14,768 bases of DNA from an uncultured Bacilli bacterium (GTDB taxonomy: Bacteria; Bacillota_I; Bacilli_A; RF39; UBA660), in the NCBI GenBank assembly GCA_947623855.1, contig CANQHW010000013.1:1-14768 (forward strand). Reading direction: 5' to 3'. The notes under the pieces were generated by a model. That model saw nothing but the letters and a program-made list of their open reading frames with translations. It was not told the DNA's origin and did no database searches. Within the stretch, counting starts at the first letter, position 1. Each line of letters starts with the position of its first letter. This document shows, piece by piece, positions 1-7,305 of the stretch. The translations under genes were made by a program, and so were the position numbers.

Positions 1-308
1 CATGGTATATGAAAGAAAACGAAGATGGTAAAACTGTAGCGGCGGGTGATTTAGAAGTTCCAGGAGCGGGAGAATTAATGGGCGGAAGTCAACGGGAAGA
101 AGATTACGATAAATTACTTAAACGAGCAGAAGCTATGGGTGTAGATATAAATACGGTAGATTGGTACTGTAATTTACGGAAGTTTGGCACTTGTTATCAT
201 TCAGGTTTTGGAATGGGGTTTGAAAGATTAATTATTTATTTAACAGGAGTAGATAATATAAGAGATGTTATACCTTATCCAAGAACTCCAGGACATTGTG
301 ATTATTAG
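1..308 (+). CDS. asnS: Asparaginyl-tRNA synthetase, 3' end only (partial)
   Basis: Charges tRNA-Asn with asparagine in the cytoplasm (class II synthetase). Only the last ~101 residues are in the window; the reading frame is open to base 1 (first full codon at base 3), so the ATG at base 9 is internal. Visible are the segment VAAGDLEVPGAGELMGGSQRE, matching the AsnRS catalytic core around the GGSQRE strand, then HSGFGMGFERL, which is class II motif 3 with its ATP-binding arginine, and the terminal NIRDVIPYPRTPG typical of AsnRS rather than AspRS. The gene ends 11 bases before gatC, so it is probably cotranscribed with gatCAB. AspRS is excluded by the GGSQRE and YPRTPG forms. Confidence 0.94.
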   Translation, partial: WYMKENEDGKTVAAGDLEVPGAGELMGGSQREEDYDKLLKRAEAMGVDINTVDWYCNLRKFGTCYHSGFGMGFERLIIYLTGVDNIRDVIPYPRTPGHCDY

Positions 309-319
309 GAGGGATATTA

Positions 320-622
320 ATGGCAAAATTTACCAAAGAAATGGTTAATGATTATGCAGATAAATTATTAATTGGATTAACCGAAGAAGAGTTAAATAAT
401 GTTTTAGCAGAATTTTCAATTATTGATGAAAGTATAGCTAAAATTAGTACAATAAAAGATATTGCTAAAGTTACGCCAATGACACATTGTCTAGATAAGA
501 CGATTACGTCTTTAAGAGAAGATGAAGCAGCTTCTTCTTCCGATATTAAAGATATTTTAAAGAATTGCGAGAATACATATGGACGATATGTAGAAGTACC
601 TAAAGTAGTAGGGGGTGAGTAA
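320..622 (+). CDS. gatC: Asp/Glu-tRNA amidotransferase subunit C
   Basis: Small subunit of GatCAB, which converts Glu-tRNA(Gln) (and Asp-tRNA(Asn)) to the amidated forms; GatC wraps around the GatA-GatB interface. The 100-residue product has the family layout: an N-terminal helix with LxxEE and the LxEFSIIDESI helix, a central VTPMTHCLDKTITSLREDEAASS stretch (usual form P..H......LR.D), and the C-terminal YVEVPKVVGGE. Start ATG 320 follows AGGAGGG at 308-314. Gene order gatC-gatA-gatB with 1-base spacing and a 4-base overlap supports the call, since GatC alone is short and divergent. Confidence 0.93.
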   Translation: MAKFTKEMVNDYADKLLIGLTEEELNNVLAEFSIIDESIAKISTIKDIAKVTPMTHCLDKTITSLREDEAASSSDIKDILKNCENTYGRYVEVPKVVGGE

Positions 623-623
623 G

Positions 624-2090
624 ATGAGTTATATGGATAAGAGTTTAACTATGATTCATAAAGCTCTTATAAATAAAGAGGTTACAAGTAAAGAGTTAAT
701 TAAAGAAAGTTTAGAAAAAGCTTTTAAGCTACAAAAAACTTGTAATGCTTTTGTAAGTATTTTAGAAGATGCTAAAGAAAAGGAAGTAACTGAAGATATA
801 TTATCAGGAATTCCATATGGAATTAAAGATAATTATGCGACGAAGGATATTCTTACGACTGCGTCATCTAATACGTTAAATAATTATGTTCCTTTTTATA
901 ATGCTACAGCGATTGATAATTTAAATAAGCATAATGTGGTAGGAGTTGCCAAAACCGCAATGGATGAGTTTGGGATGGGAGGCGTAGGAATTACGCCCCA
1001 TACAGGGATTGTAAAAAATCCGTGGGATGTAACGCGAAGTCCTGGTGGTTCATCTTGTGGAAGTGCGGCTTCGGTTGCGGCCGGAGTTTATCCTTATGCT
1101 TTAGGAAGTGATACAGGAGATTCAATAAGAAAACCGGCTGCTTATTGTGGAATAGTGGGATATAAACCAACTTATGGAATGATATCCCGGTTTGGATTAT
1201 TTCCTTTTGCTTCTAGTTTAGATCATTGTGGGGTTTTAACTCGGAATGTTTATGATGCTGGAGTAGTAGTAAATGCAATGAAGGGCCTTGATGAAAACGA
1301 TATGACTTCGTGGGATTCTAAGGATATAGATTTAGTAAAAGAGATAGATAACGATATTAAAGATAAGAAAGTATGTTATATTAAAGAAATATGTGATATT
1401 ACTTTTTATCCTAATGCTTCTTTAGAATTACAAGAACATTTAAAGAATTTTAAGAAAACTTTAGATATTTTAAAAAATTTAGGAGTAAAAGTAGAAGAAG
1501 TAAGTGTCAGTAGAGAACTACTTTCTAAAATTGCTAGTGTTTATGTAGTTATTTCTTGTGCGGAAGCGACAAGTAATATGTCTAATTTAACAGGGATAAG
1601 TTTTGGACCAAGAAGTGATGAGAAAAAAGATGTTTTTAAGATGATGAAAGAACATCGGACGAAAGGTTTTTCTCCTTTAATTAAAAGAAGGTTTGTTATT
1701 GGATCTTATGTATTACAAAAAGAAAATCAAGAAAGATATTTTAAAAATGCGGCCCGGGTTAGAAGATTAATTGTCGAAGCTTGGAAAGATTTATTTAAAA
1801 CTTATGATGCGGTGATTTTACCTGTAGGTAGTGGACCAGCTCCTTTAATTAAAGATTGTATAGATCATATATCAAATGATGAAAATACAATTTTAGAAGA
1901 ACATTTACAAGTAGGTAATTTTGGAGGATTCCCTTCTATTACGATTCCAAATGGCTTTATTAATAATTTACCAGTAGGAGTTAATTTAACAAGTAATATT
2001 TATAATGATAAGGTTTTACTTAATATAGCTCATAAATTAGAAGAAGCGATGCCTTATCAAAATCAAATAGCTAAAGGAGGGTTAAAATGA
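624..2090 (+). CDS. gatA: Asp/Glu-tRNA amidotransferase subunit A (amidase)
   Basis: Glutaminase subunit of GatCAB; releases ammonia from glutamine for GatB. ATG 624 gives 488 residues and is preceded by GGGGGTGAG at 611-619; a GTG at 615 in the same frame overlaps that site and is less likely. The amidase-signature Ser-cisSer-Lys triad is complete: K68 in GIPYGIKDN, S143 in PGGSSCGSAA and S167 in SDTGDSIRKPA; the spacings (99 and 24 residues) equal those I recall for the S. aureus enzyme (K79, S154, S178). Two positions differ from the usual form: Cys replaces Gly at 145 and Asp replaces Gly at 166, next to the nucleophile. The stop TGA overlaps the gatB ATG (ATGA), suggesting translational coupling. 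Confidence 0.95.
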   Translation: MSYMDKSLTMIHKALINKEVTSKELIKESLEKAFKLQKTCNAFVSILEDAKEKEVTEDILSGIPYGIKDNYATKDILTTASSNTLNNYVPFYNATAIDNLNKHNVVGVAKTAMDEFGMGGVGITPHTGIVKNPWDVTRSPGGSSCGSAASVAAGVYPYALGSDTGDSIRKPAAYCGIVGYKPTYGMISRFGLFPFASSLDHCGVLTRNVYDAGVVVNAMKGLDENDMTSWDSKDIDLVKEIDNDIKDKKVCYIKEICDITFYPNASLELQEHLKNFKKTLDILKNLGVKVEEVSVSRELLSKIASVYVVISCAEATSNMSNLTGISFGPRSDEKKDVFKMMKEHRTKGFSPLIKRRFVIGSYVLQKENQERYFKNAARVRRLIVEAWKDLFKTYDAVILPVGSGPAPLIKDCIDHISNDENTILEEHLQVGNFGGFPSITIPNGFINNLPVGVNLTSNIYNDKVLLNIAHKLEEAMPYQNQIAKGGLK

Positions 2091-3499
2091 ATTATCAAGT
2101 AACAATTGGATTAGAAATGCACTGTGAACTTAAAAGTAATTCCAAAGTATTTTCCAAAAGTAGGAATACTTTTAGTGGAACTCCTAATAGTAATGTTACA
2201 CCTCTAGATATGGCTTTTCCTGGAACGCTACCCATGGTTAATCATAAATGTGTAAGTGATGCGATTAAAATGGCTTTAGTTTTAAATTGTAAAATTCCGG
2301 AAGTTATGAGTTTTGATAGAAAGAATTATTATTATCCAGATTTACCAAAAGGTTATCAAATTACCCAATTTTATAATCCCGTAGGAACTAAGGGAAATAT
2401 TGATATTTTAGTTGATGATAAAGTGGTTAATATTAAGATTCATGATATTCATTTGGAAGAGGATGCAGCGTCCCTAGATCATTATGTAGATACTTCAGTA
2501 ATTGATTATAATCGAGCAGGGGTTCCTTTACTGGAACTGGTAACCGAACCATGTATACATAGTTCGGCTGAAGCTGTGGCTTTCTTAGAACATATGCGGA
2601 GTACGTATAAATATTGCGATGTTAGCGAAGGGGATACTAAAAAAGGACAAATAAGATGTGATGTAAATGTTTCCTTATCAAAAAATGAAAACTTAGGTAC
2701 AAAAGTTGAAATTAAAAATGTAAACTCTTTCGGAGCGGTACGCGATGTTATTGAATATGAAATAAAAAGACAAAGTTCTTTATTAGAGGCCGGTAAAGGT
2801 TATGAAATTGAACAAGAAACAAGAAGATGGGATGAAGAGACCAAACAAACAGTTAGAATGCGGAGTAAAGCGGATGCCATCGATTATAAATATTTTCCGG
2901 ATCCAAATATTCCCCCTTATGTGATCACGAAAGAAGAAATAGAAAATATAAGAAAAACAATTCCTGTTTTACCAATGGCTAGAAAGAAAATTTATGAAGA
3001 AAAGTATGGTTTAAGTAGTTATGATGCTAAGGTTATTATTAAGGAAAAAAGTGTTAGTGATTACTTTGAAGAATGTCTAAAGCTTAATATTCCGGCGAAA
3101 CTGGCTTCCAACTGGCTTACAACAAGTATTTTAGGAAAGATTAATGAAATAGATATTCCTTTAGAAAAATTTTATTTAAAACCAGAATTTTTAAAACAAA
3201 TAATTACGGCGTTAGAAAAAGGAATTATTTCTTCTAAACAAGCTAAAGAAATATTTAATAAAGCTATAGAAGAAGAAAAAGAACCACAAACTTATTTAAA
3301 GGAAAATAGTCAATTAAATGATGAAGAAGAGATAACAAAGATTATTCAAAATATTTTAGATAATAATCCTATGCAAGTTAAAGAATATAAAGATGGTAAA
3401 TCGAATTTATTTGATTATTTTGTAGGTCAAGTGATGAAGGAAACAAGAGGGAAAGCTAATCCTAATATAACTAAGGAAATATTAAATAAATTACTTTAA
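2087..3499 (+). CDS. gatB: Asp/Glu-tRNA amidotransferase subunit B
   Basis: Kinase/amidotransferase subunit of GatCAB; it phosphorylates the Glu (or Asp) on the misacylated tRNA and uses ammonia channelled from GatA. The 470 residues match the usual ~475. Motifs in order: VTIGLEMHCEL at the N terminus, DRKNYYYPDLPKGYQITQ, EEDAASLDH, DYNRAGVPLLELVTEP (the GatB signature region), GTKVEIKNVNSF, ETRRWDE, KADAIDYKYFPDPNIPP, and a C-terminal YqeY-like tail ending DYFVGQVMKETRGKANP. ATG 2087 overlaps the gatA stop and is preceded by AAAGGAGG. Last gene of the asnS-gatCAB operon; a promoter for the next gene starts 5 bases after its stop. Confidence 0.96.
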   Translation: MNYQVTIGLEMHCELKSNSKVFSKSRNTFSGTPNSNVTPLDMAFPGTLPMVNHKCVSDAIKMALVLNCKIPEVMSFDRKNYYYPDLPKGYQITQFYNPVGTKGNIDILVDDKVVNIKIHDIHLEEDAASLDHYVDTSVIDYNRAGVPLLELVTEPCIHSSAEAVAFLEHMRSTYKYCDVSEGDTKKGQIRCDVNVSLSKNENLGTKVEIKNVNSFGAVRDVIEYEIKRQSSLLEAGKGYEIEQETRRWDEETKQTVRMRSKADAIDYKYFPDPNIPPYVITKEEIENIRKTIPVLPMARKKIYEEKYGLSSYDAKVIIKEKSVSDYFEECLKLNIPAKLASNWLTTSILGKINEIDIPLEKFYLKPEFLKQIITALEKGIISSKQAKEIFNKAIEEEKEPQTYLKENSQLNDEEEITKIIQNILDNNPMQVKEYKDGKSNLFDYFVGQVMKETRGKANPNITKEILNKLL

Positions 3500-3503
3500 A
3501 ACC

Positions 3504-3549
3504 TTGACTTTTTAAGTAAAAAATCTATAATATTATAGGTTTTTTTAAA
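3504..3549 (+). promoter_or_regulatory. Sigma-A type promoter for the 307-residue gene, coincident with an AT-rich hairpin
   Basis: TTGACT at 3504-3509 and TATAAT at 3526-3531 are 16 bases apart. The -10 lies in a perfect 14-base palindrome (CTATAATATTATAG, 3525-3538) followed by GTTTTTTT, so the same DNA could also act as a weak intrinsic terminator for the gatCAB transcript. Both readings can hold; the promoter is the stronger one. Confidence 0.55.
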
Positions 3550-3564
3550 TGAGAAGGTGATAAG

Positions 3565-4488
3565 ATGGTAATGAAAAGAAAAAACGAGATAATGACCGAT
3601 ATTGATAGAGCAATAAAAGACCTTAAACAAAAAGAAAAGATGTATTTATTATTAAAATATAAGTATTATATAACTAAATTTAATTTAGCTTATTTACGTT
3701 TATTTAAGGTAGATAGTAAGTTATTAAATATGTTAGCGTTAGAAGATAGATTAAAAGAGTTATTATGTATGATAAATAAAGATCATAAAATTACGAGTTT
3801 ACGAAGTGATTTAAAAGAATTTATAGAGATTAGTTTAACACTTGGTAATTTAATTAAAGAAAAGTATGAATTAAGTGGGGAAAATATTACCGAAAAGACT
3901 TTTTATGATATTGCTACTTTAGAAGAAATAGATACTTATGATAAAGTTAAATATCAAGAAGAAGATAGTAAATTAATTAATAAAGGATTAAGACAATATA
4001 AAAAAGGTGAAGGGTATTTGGTAGATCAAGAAGATATTAAAGATTTTATTAAAGAATTACGAAATAATTTTTATACTTTAATTAAGATGAATAATAATAT
4101 TACACTGGATAATATTGAGTATATCTTTAATGCCGCTTATGAGATGACGATTCAAAAATATGAAACGGAACCGATAGTTAAACCTTCAATGGTTCATATG
4201 CTTAATTATTTACGAAGACATAATCAAATTTTAATTGATGCTGAAGATAAATCAATTATGGATAGTAGTAAGTTATATAAAGAATATGTAGGGAAATGTT
4301 TTATTTTATTTACTAAAGTAATGGAACAAGTTACTTATATTGATATTGAGGAGATAGAAAAATTATTTAAAAGAGTGTGCGTTAATGTGGCGTTAGAGAT
4401 GAATTATTTTCCAGAAAAGCCTTTAGCATTAAGGAAAGTATTACCTAGATCTTTAAAGATTGTTCAAGAAAAGAAGATGCAAAAGTAA
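3565..4488 (+). CDS. Hypothetical protein, 307 residues, family not recognised
   Basis: I do not recognise this family. The product is soluble-looking: no signal peptide and no membrane segment. It is rich in Lys, Glu, Ile and Leu in helix-forming patterns throughout, with a strongly basic first 30 residues (MVMKRKNEI...KQKEKMYLLLKYKYYITKF). No nucleotide-binding, metal-binding or catalytic motif stands out. The start ATG 3565 has GAAGGTGA at 3553-3560; an ATG two codons later is a possible alternative. It has its own promoter in the gatB intergenic gap and a hairpin-plus-U-tract at its end, so it is probably monocistronic rather than part of the gat operon or of the following ATPase unit. 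Codon use resembles the neighbours, so it looks resident rather than recently acquired. Confidence 0.8.
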   Translation: MVMKRKNEIMTDIDRAIKDLKQKEKMYLLLKYKYYITKFNLAYLRLFKVDSKLLNMLALEDRLKELLCMINKDHKITSLRSDLKEFIEISLTLGNLIKEKYELSGENITEKTFYDIATLEEIDTYDKVKYQEEDSKLINKGLRQYKKGEGYLVDQEDIKDFIKELRNNFYTLIKMNNNITLDNIEYIFNAAYEMTIQKYETEPIVKPSMVHMLNYLRRHNQILIDAEDKSIMDSSKLYKEYVGKCFILFTKVMEQVTYIDIEEIEKLFKRVCVNVALEMNYFPEKPLALRKVLPRSLKIVQEKKMQK

Positions 4489-4507
4489 ATTATTTGCTCT
4501 TTTTTTT
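4479..4507 (+). terminator. Intrinsic terminator of the 307-residue gene
   Basis: Stem GCAAA (4479-4483) with TTTGC (4493-4497), 9-base loop, followed by TCTTTTTTTT. The stem includes the last codons and stop of the upstream gene. Only five base pairs, so efficiency is uncertain. Confidence 0.55.
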
Positions 4508-4528
4508 ATAATCGGGGTATGATATACT
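4494..4528 (+). promoter_or_regulatory. Probable promoter of the HerA-type ATPase gene
   Basis: TTGCTC at 4494-4499, 18 bases, then TATGAT at 4518-4523; TATACT at 4523-4528 overlaps it as an alternative -10. The position is right for a gene starting at 4557, but the -35 lies within the terminator stem of the gene before, so the exact boxes are uncertain. Confidence 0.4.
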
Positions 4529-4556
4529 TATATATAGTAAAGAGGTGTTGGGAACA

Positions 4557-6329
4557 ATGTTTGGAAAGATTTTATATATAGGAGAAGGAGAAGCTAAGGT
4601 CGAAAATAATCGGGTACAAGGAGAAGATAAAGATTTAATGAATGTTCACGTTATTTTTGAAGCTCCAGATCAAAGAATTTTAGGAGAAGTAGAAGAAGTA
4701 GATAATTCCCAAGTAAAAATTCGGTTTTTAGGAGAATATATTAATAATAGATATGTTAGTGGGGTTATTAGAAAACCATTACTATCTAGTACGATAAGAT
4801 TAATTAATGATGAAGAACTATCTTTATTAATGGGTGTTTATAGTGATAAATCTTTTATTTTAGGACAAAGTTCTATTTATAAAGAACATACTGTTTATGT
4901 AGATATGAATGAGTTATTAGCTAATCATATGGCGATATTTGGAAACTCTGGTTCTGGTAAATCTTGTGGGGTATCAAGAATTGTCCAAAATATTTTTAGT
5001 AATCCCAATATTGTAAGTTATAATGCCAATATCTTTATTTTTGATGCGTATGGCGAATATAAGACGGCGTTTTCTAAATTAAATGAAATTAATCCTAATT
5101 ACGGCTATAAGTTTATTACAACTAATCCCCAAGAAGAGAGTGATGTATTTTTAAATATTCCTACGCATTTACTTACGTTAGATGATATTACTTTATTATT
5201 ACAAGCTTCTAGTCATAGTCAAATACCAATATTAGAGCGAGCTTTAAAATTAGCTAAAATATTTTCGAGTGATTCTCCGGAAACTACAAGGTATAAAAAT
5301 CATTTAATTGCGAAAGCGATGTTAGCAGTTTTATATACTAATTCGCCTTCTAAAGAGAAGAAAAATGAGATATTTAAAATATTAGAAGTATGTCATACGG
5401 CGGAATTTAATTTTGATAGTACTATTCAAGGTATAGGGTATACTAGAACTTTAAGTGAATGTTTTGAAATAGATAGTAATGGAAATTTTGGAGAATCTGT
5501 TTTAATTAATGAATATATTTTAAAATTTATTGATGATAATATTGAAAGTATGAAAGAACCAGCTAATCCCTTTTATACTTTAAAAGATTTTCAAAATGCT
5601 TTAGAGTTTACTTTAATTAGTGAAGGGTTTCAACATAATGAAACAATGCATGATGATGCAATGATTTTACAAGTTCGGTTACAATCAATTATAAATAGTG
5701 CAATTGGATCATATTTTGATGCTCCAAGGTATATAGATCAAGATAATTATATTGCTTCTTTAGTTGCAATGCCAAATAGAAGAAAAGCCCAAATTATTAA
5801 TATTAACTTAGAAGATGTTGATGATACTTATGCTAAGGTAATTGTTAAGATTATGTCACGAATGTTTTTTGATTTTGCAAAAAGTCGGAAACAAAGAGCA
5901 AGTATTCCATTCCATTTATTTTTAGAAGAAGCCCATAGATACGTCAATAAGGATGCTGATACTTTCTTGATTGGGTATAATATTTTTGAACGGATTGCGA
6001 AAGAGGGAAGAAAATATGGGGTTTTACTAAATATTATTTCACAAAGACCAGTAGAAATTAGTGATACCGTTATTTCCCAATGTTCTAACTTTTTAATATT
6101 TAAAATGACCCACCCAAAAGATATCGAATATATTAAAACAATGTTACCAAATATTTCAGCTGATGTTGTAGAAAAACAAAAAATATTACAACCCGGTAAT
6201 TGTGTAGGGTTTGGAAGTGCTTTTAAACTTCCAATGATAGTTAAGTTAGATATGCCTAATCCAGCACCATATTCTAATTCTTGTAATGTTAATGCTTGTT
6301 GGAGATTAAAGACTGAAAGTCAAGGATAA
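4557..6329 (+). CDS. HerA-like (DUF87) hexameric ATPase
   Basis: FtsK-HerA superfamily ATPase that would pump or remodel DNA as a hexameric ring. ATG 4557 gives 590 residues with AGAGGTG nine bases upstream; in-frame GTG 4545 and TTG 4548 overlap that site. Residues 1-85 are beta-rich and fit a HAS-barrel. Walker A is GNSGSGKS (129-136, K135); FIFDAYGEY (D163) matches the HerA D-x-H-G-E-Y strand; Walker B is LFLEEAHRYV (E457, E458), with Glu at the usual Asp as often seen in COG0433; SQRP at 495-498 holds the conserved arginine. No NurA nuclease, SIR2 or other known HerA partner is adjacent: an orphan gene lies upstream and an AbiE pair downstream. Its terminator ends the unit. A housekeeping or a defence role is possible; sequence does not decide. 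Confidence 0.88.
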   Translation: MFGKILYIGEGEAKVENNRVQGEDKDLMNVHVIFEAPDQRILGEVEEVDNSQVKIRFLGEYINNRYVSGVIRKPLLSSTIRLINDEELSLLMGVYSDKSFILGQSSIYKEHTVYVDMNELLANHMAIFGNSGSGKSCGVSRIVQNIFSNPNIVSYNANIFIFDAYGEYKTAFSKLNEINPNYGYKFITTNPQEESDVFLNIPTHLLTLDDITLLLQASSHSQIPILERALKLAKIFSSDSPETTRYKNHLIAKAMLAVLYTNSPSKEKKNEIFKILEVCHTAEFNFDSTIQGIGYTRTLSECFEIDSNGNFGESVLINEYILKFIDDNIESMKEPANPFYTLKDFQNALEFTLISEGFQHNETMHDDAMILQVRLQSIINSAIGSYFDAPRYIDQDNYIASLVAMPNRRKAQIININLEDVDDTYAKVIVKIMSRMFFDFAKSRKQRASIPFHLFLEEAHRYVNKDADTFLIGYNIFERIAKEGRKYGVLLNIISQRPVEISDTVISQCSNFLIFKMTHPKDIEYIKTMLPNISADVVEKQKILQPGNCVGFGSAFKLPMIVKLDMPNPAPYSNSCNVNACWRLKTESQG

Positions 6330-6341
6330 ACCTTGATTTTT
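6316..6341 (+). terminator. Intrinsic terminator of the HerA-type gene
   Basis: TCAAGG (6320-6325), loop ATAAA, CCTTGA (6331-6336), then TTTTTAATTTT. Outer A-T and G-U pairs extend the stem to about ten. The stop codon lies in the loop. Confidence 0.8.
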
Positions 6342-6361
6342 AATTTTACTTAAAGTATAAT
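6333..6361 (+). promoter_or_regulatory. Promoter of the AbiE-type operon
   Basis: TTGATT at 6333-6338, 17 bases, TATAAT at 6356-6361. The -35 lies in the terminator right arm. Predicted transcription starts only a few bases before the GAGGTGAG ribosome site of the antitoxin gene, giving a very short leader of about 13 bases. Confidence 0.7.
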
Positions 6362-6380
6362 TTAAATGAGGTGAGCTAAA

Positions 6381-6833
6381 ATGACTATAACTGATTATGC
6401 GCTAGAATTAGAAGCAAAAAATTATTTAACTTATGCTGATATATGTTTAACATTATTAGGAAATATTGATTGTGTTATAGCTAAAGAAAGCGCAGCGGAT
6501 TTATTAGGATATTCTAATGGGGGAATAAGAGACAAAATAACTATATATACAACTAAACTTATTAATAAACCATATTTAAATTGTATATTGGTGGATGATT
6601 ATAATAAATTAAATATTATCGATCATAGAGGTCTTCATACTACTACAATTAATCAAGCAATTGTAGATATGTTAGAAGATAATAAAGTAGATAGTCAAAT
6701 ACTTTTAGAAACATTAGCAAATTATTACTTTGAAAATAAAAAATCTTTTAAAAAATTAAATATACCAAATCATTTACTAGATAAATTTAATAAATATTCT
6801 AAAGAAAGTATAAAGTATTATGAAACATCTTAA
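6381..6833 (+). CDS. AbiEi-type antitoxin of a type IV toxin-antitoxin system
   Basis: In AbiE systems the antitoxin is a DNA-binding protein that represses its own operon and counters the toxin without stable binding. This 150-residue protein is short for AbiEi and has a central segment ESAADLLGYSNGGIRDKITIYT, the 'A..LGYSNG....I.VY' pattern I associate with compact Firmicute AbiEi-like antitoxins. It is intact from ATG 6381 (GAGGTGAG upstream) to the stop at 6833, and overlaps the following reading frame by 14 bases, the usual antitoxin-first arrangement. The identity rests largely on the partner gene, which is a recognisable AbiEii nucleotidyltransferase remnant. The gene looks functional although its toxin is broken, so it may persist as a repressor. 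Confidence 0.65.
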   Translation: MTITDYALELEAKNYLTYADICLTLLGNIDCVIAKESAADLLGYSNGGIRDKITIYTTKLINKPYLNCILVDDYNKLNIIDHRGLHTTTINQAIVDMLEDNKVDSQILLETLANYYFENKKSFKKLNIPNHLLDKFNKYSKESIKYYETS

Positions 6834-7255
6834 TAATTTAGAAGAATTTTTATATAGATTTATTACTGAGCTTTCAAAACTTAATGCCCCTATAGTTTTT
6901 AAGGGAGGACTTGTATTAAAAAATATTATTCAAAAAACTGCTAAAGAAATGAATATCAATCGTCAGACTGTGGATATTGACGGAAATTGGATTACTGCGT
7001 ACGATAAAGAAAAAATATGTAAAAATAAAAGATATTTTAGATATATATTTAATCATTATTAATATAAAAGTAGATATGCAAAAAGTTAGAGAAATATTAA
7101 AATATGATAAACGTAAATTAGGGACTTTTTCTCAATTTAATAAAAATAAAAGTGAATTAAAAAAAGCTTTTGATAATTTAAAGGGAGTAGAGAATAAACC
7201 TGATTTTGAAATAGTATACAATACTATATTAGAATTTATAAGTGATAATTTATAA
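6820..7255 (+). pseudogene. AbiEii-type nucleotidyltransferase toxin, internally deleted and frameshifted
   Basis: Intact AbiEii toxins are nucleotidyltransferases that act on nucleic acid or nucleotide targets in the cytoplasm. The first frame (from ATG 6820) encodes PIVFKGGLVLKNII followed by RQTVDIDGNWI: the GG motif and the catalytic D52-x-D54 pair of the family. It then runs out of homology and stops at 7062. A second frame (open from about 6977 to 7255) resumes with YVKIKDILDIYLI, which resembles the C-terminal '(K)DIxDxY' helix of the same family. The two parts together cover only ~144 codons, against ~220-230 that I expect, so roughly 80 codons of the middle, plus the frame, are lost around 6990-7010. 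The two track-length frames should not be read as separate genes. Confidence 0.7.
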
Positions 7256-7270
7256 TTATTGTAAACTTTA

Positions 7271-7299
7271 TTGATAATATTTTAGATATTTGATATACT
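7271..7299 (+). promoter_or_regulatory. Promoter of the candidate structured RNA
   Basis: TTGATA (7271-7276), exactly 17 bases, TATACT (7294-7299). Predicted start near 7306. No credible coding start follows before the terminator at 7422-7447, so the transcript is expected to be a leader or a small RNA. Confidence 0.65.
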
Positions 7300-7305
7300 A
7301 AAAAT

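Noticed and set aside
2084..2092. Use of TGA as tryptophan (Mycoplasma code)
   Set aside because: gatA ends in TGA exactly where gatB starts, Trp is TGG elsewhere, and no gene needs read-through of TGA.
6977..7255. 92-residue + strand frame as a gene of its own
   Set aside because: Starts at a TTG without a ribosome site and resembles the C terminus of the AbiEii toxin broken just upstream; treated as part of the pseudogene.
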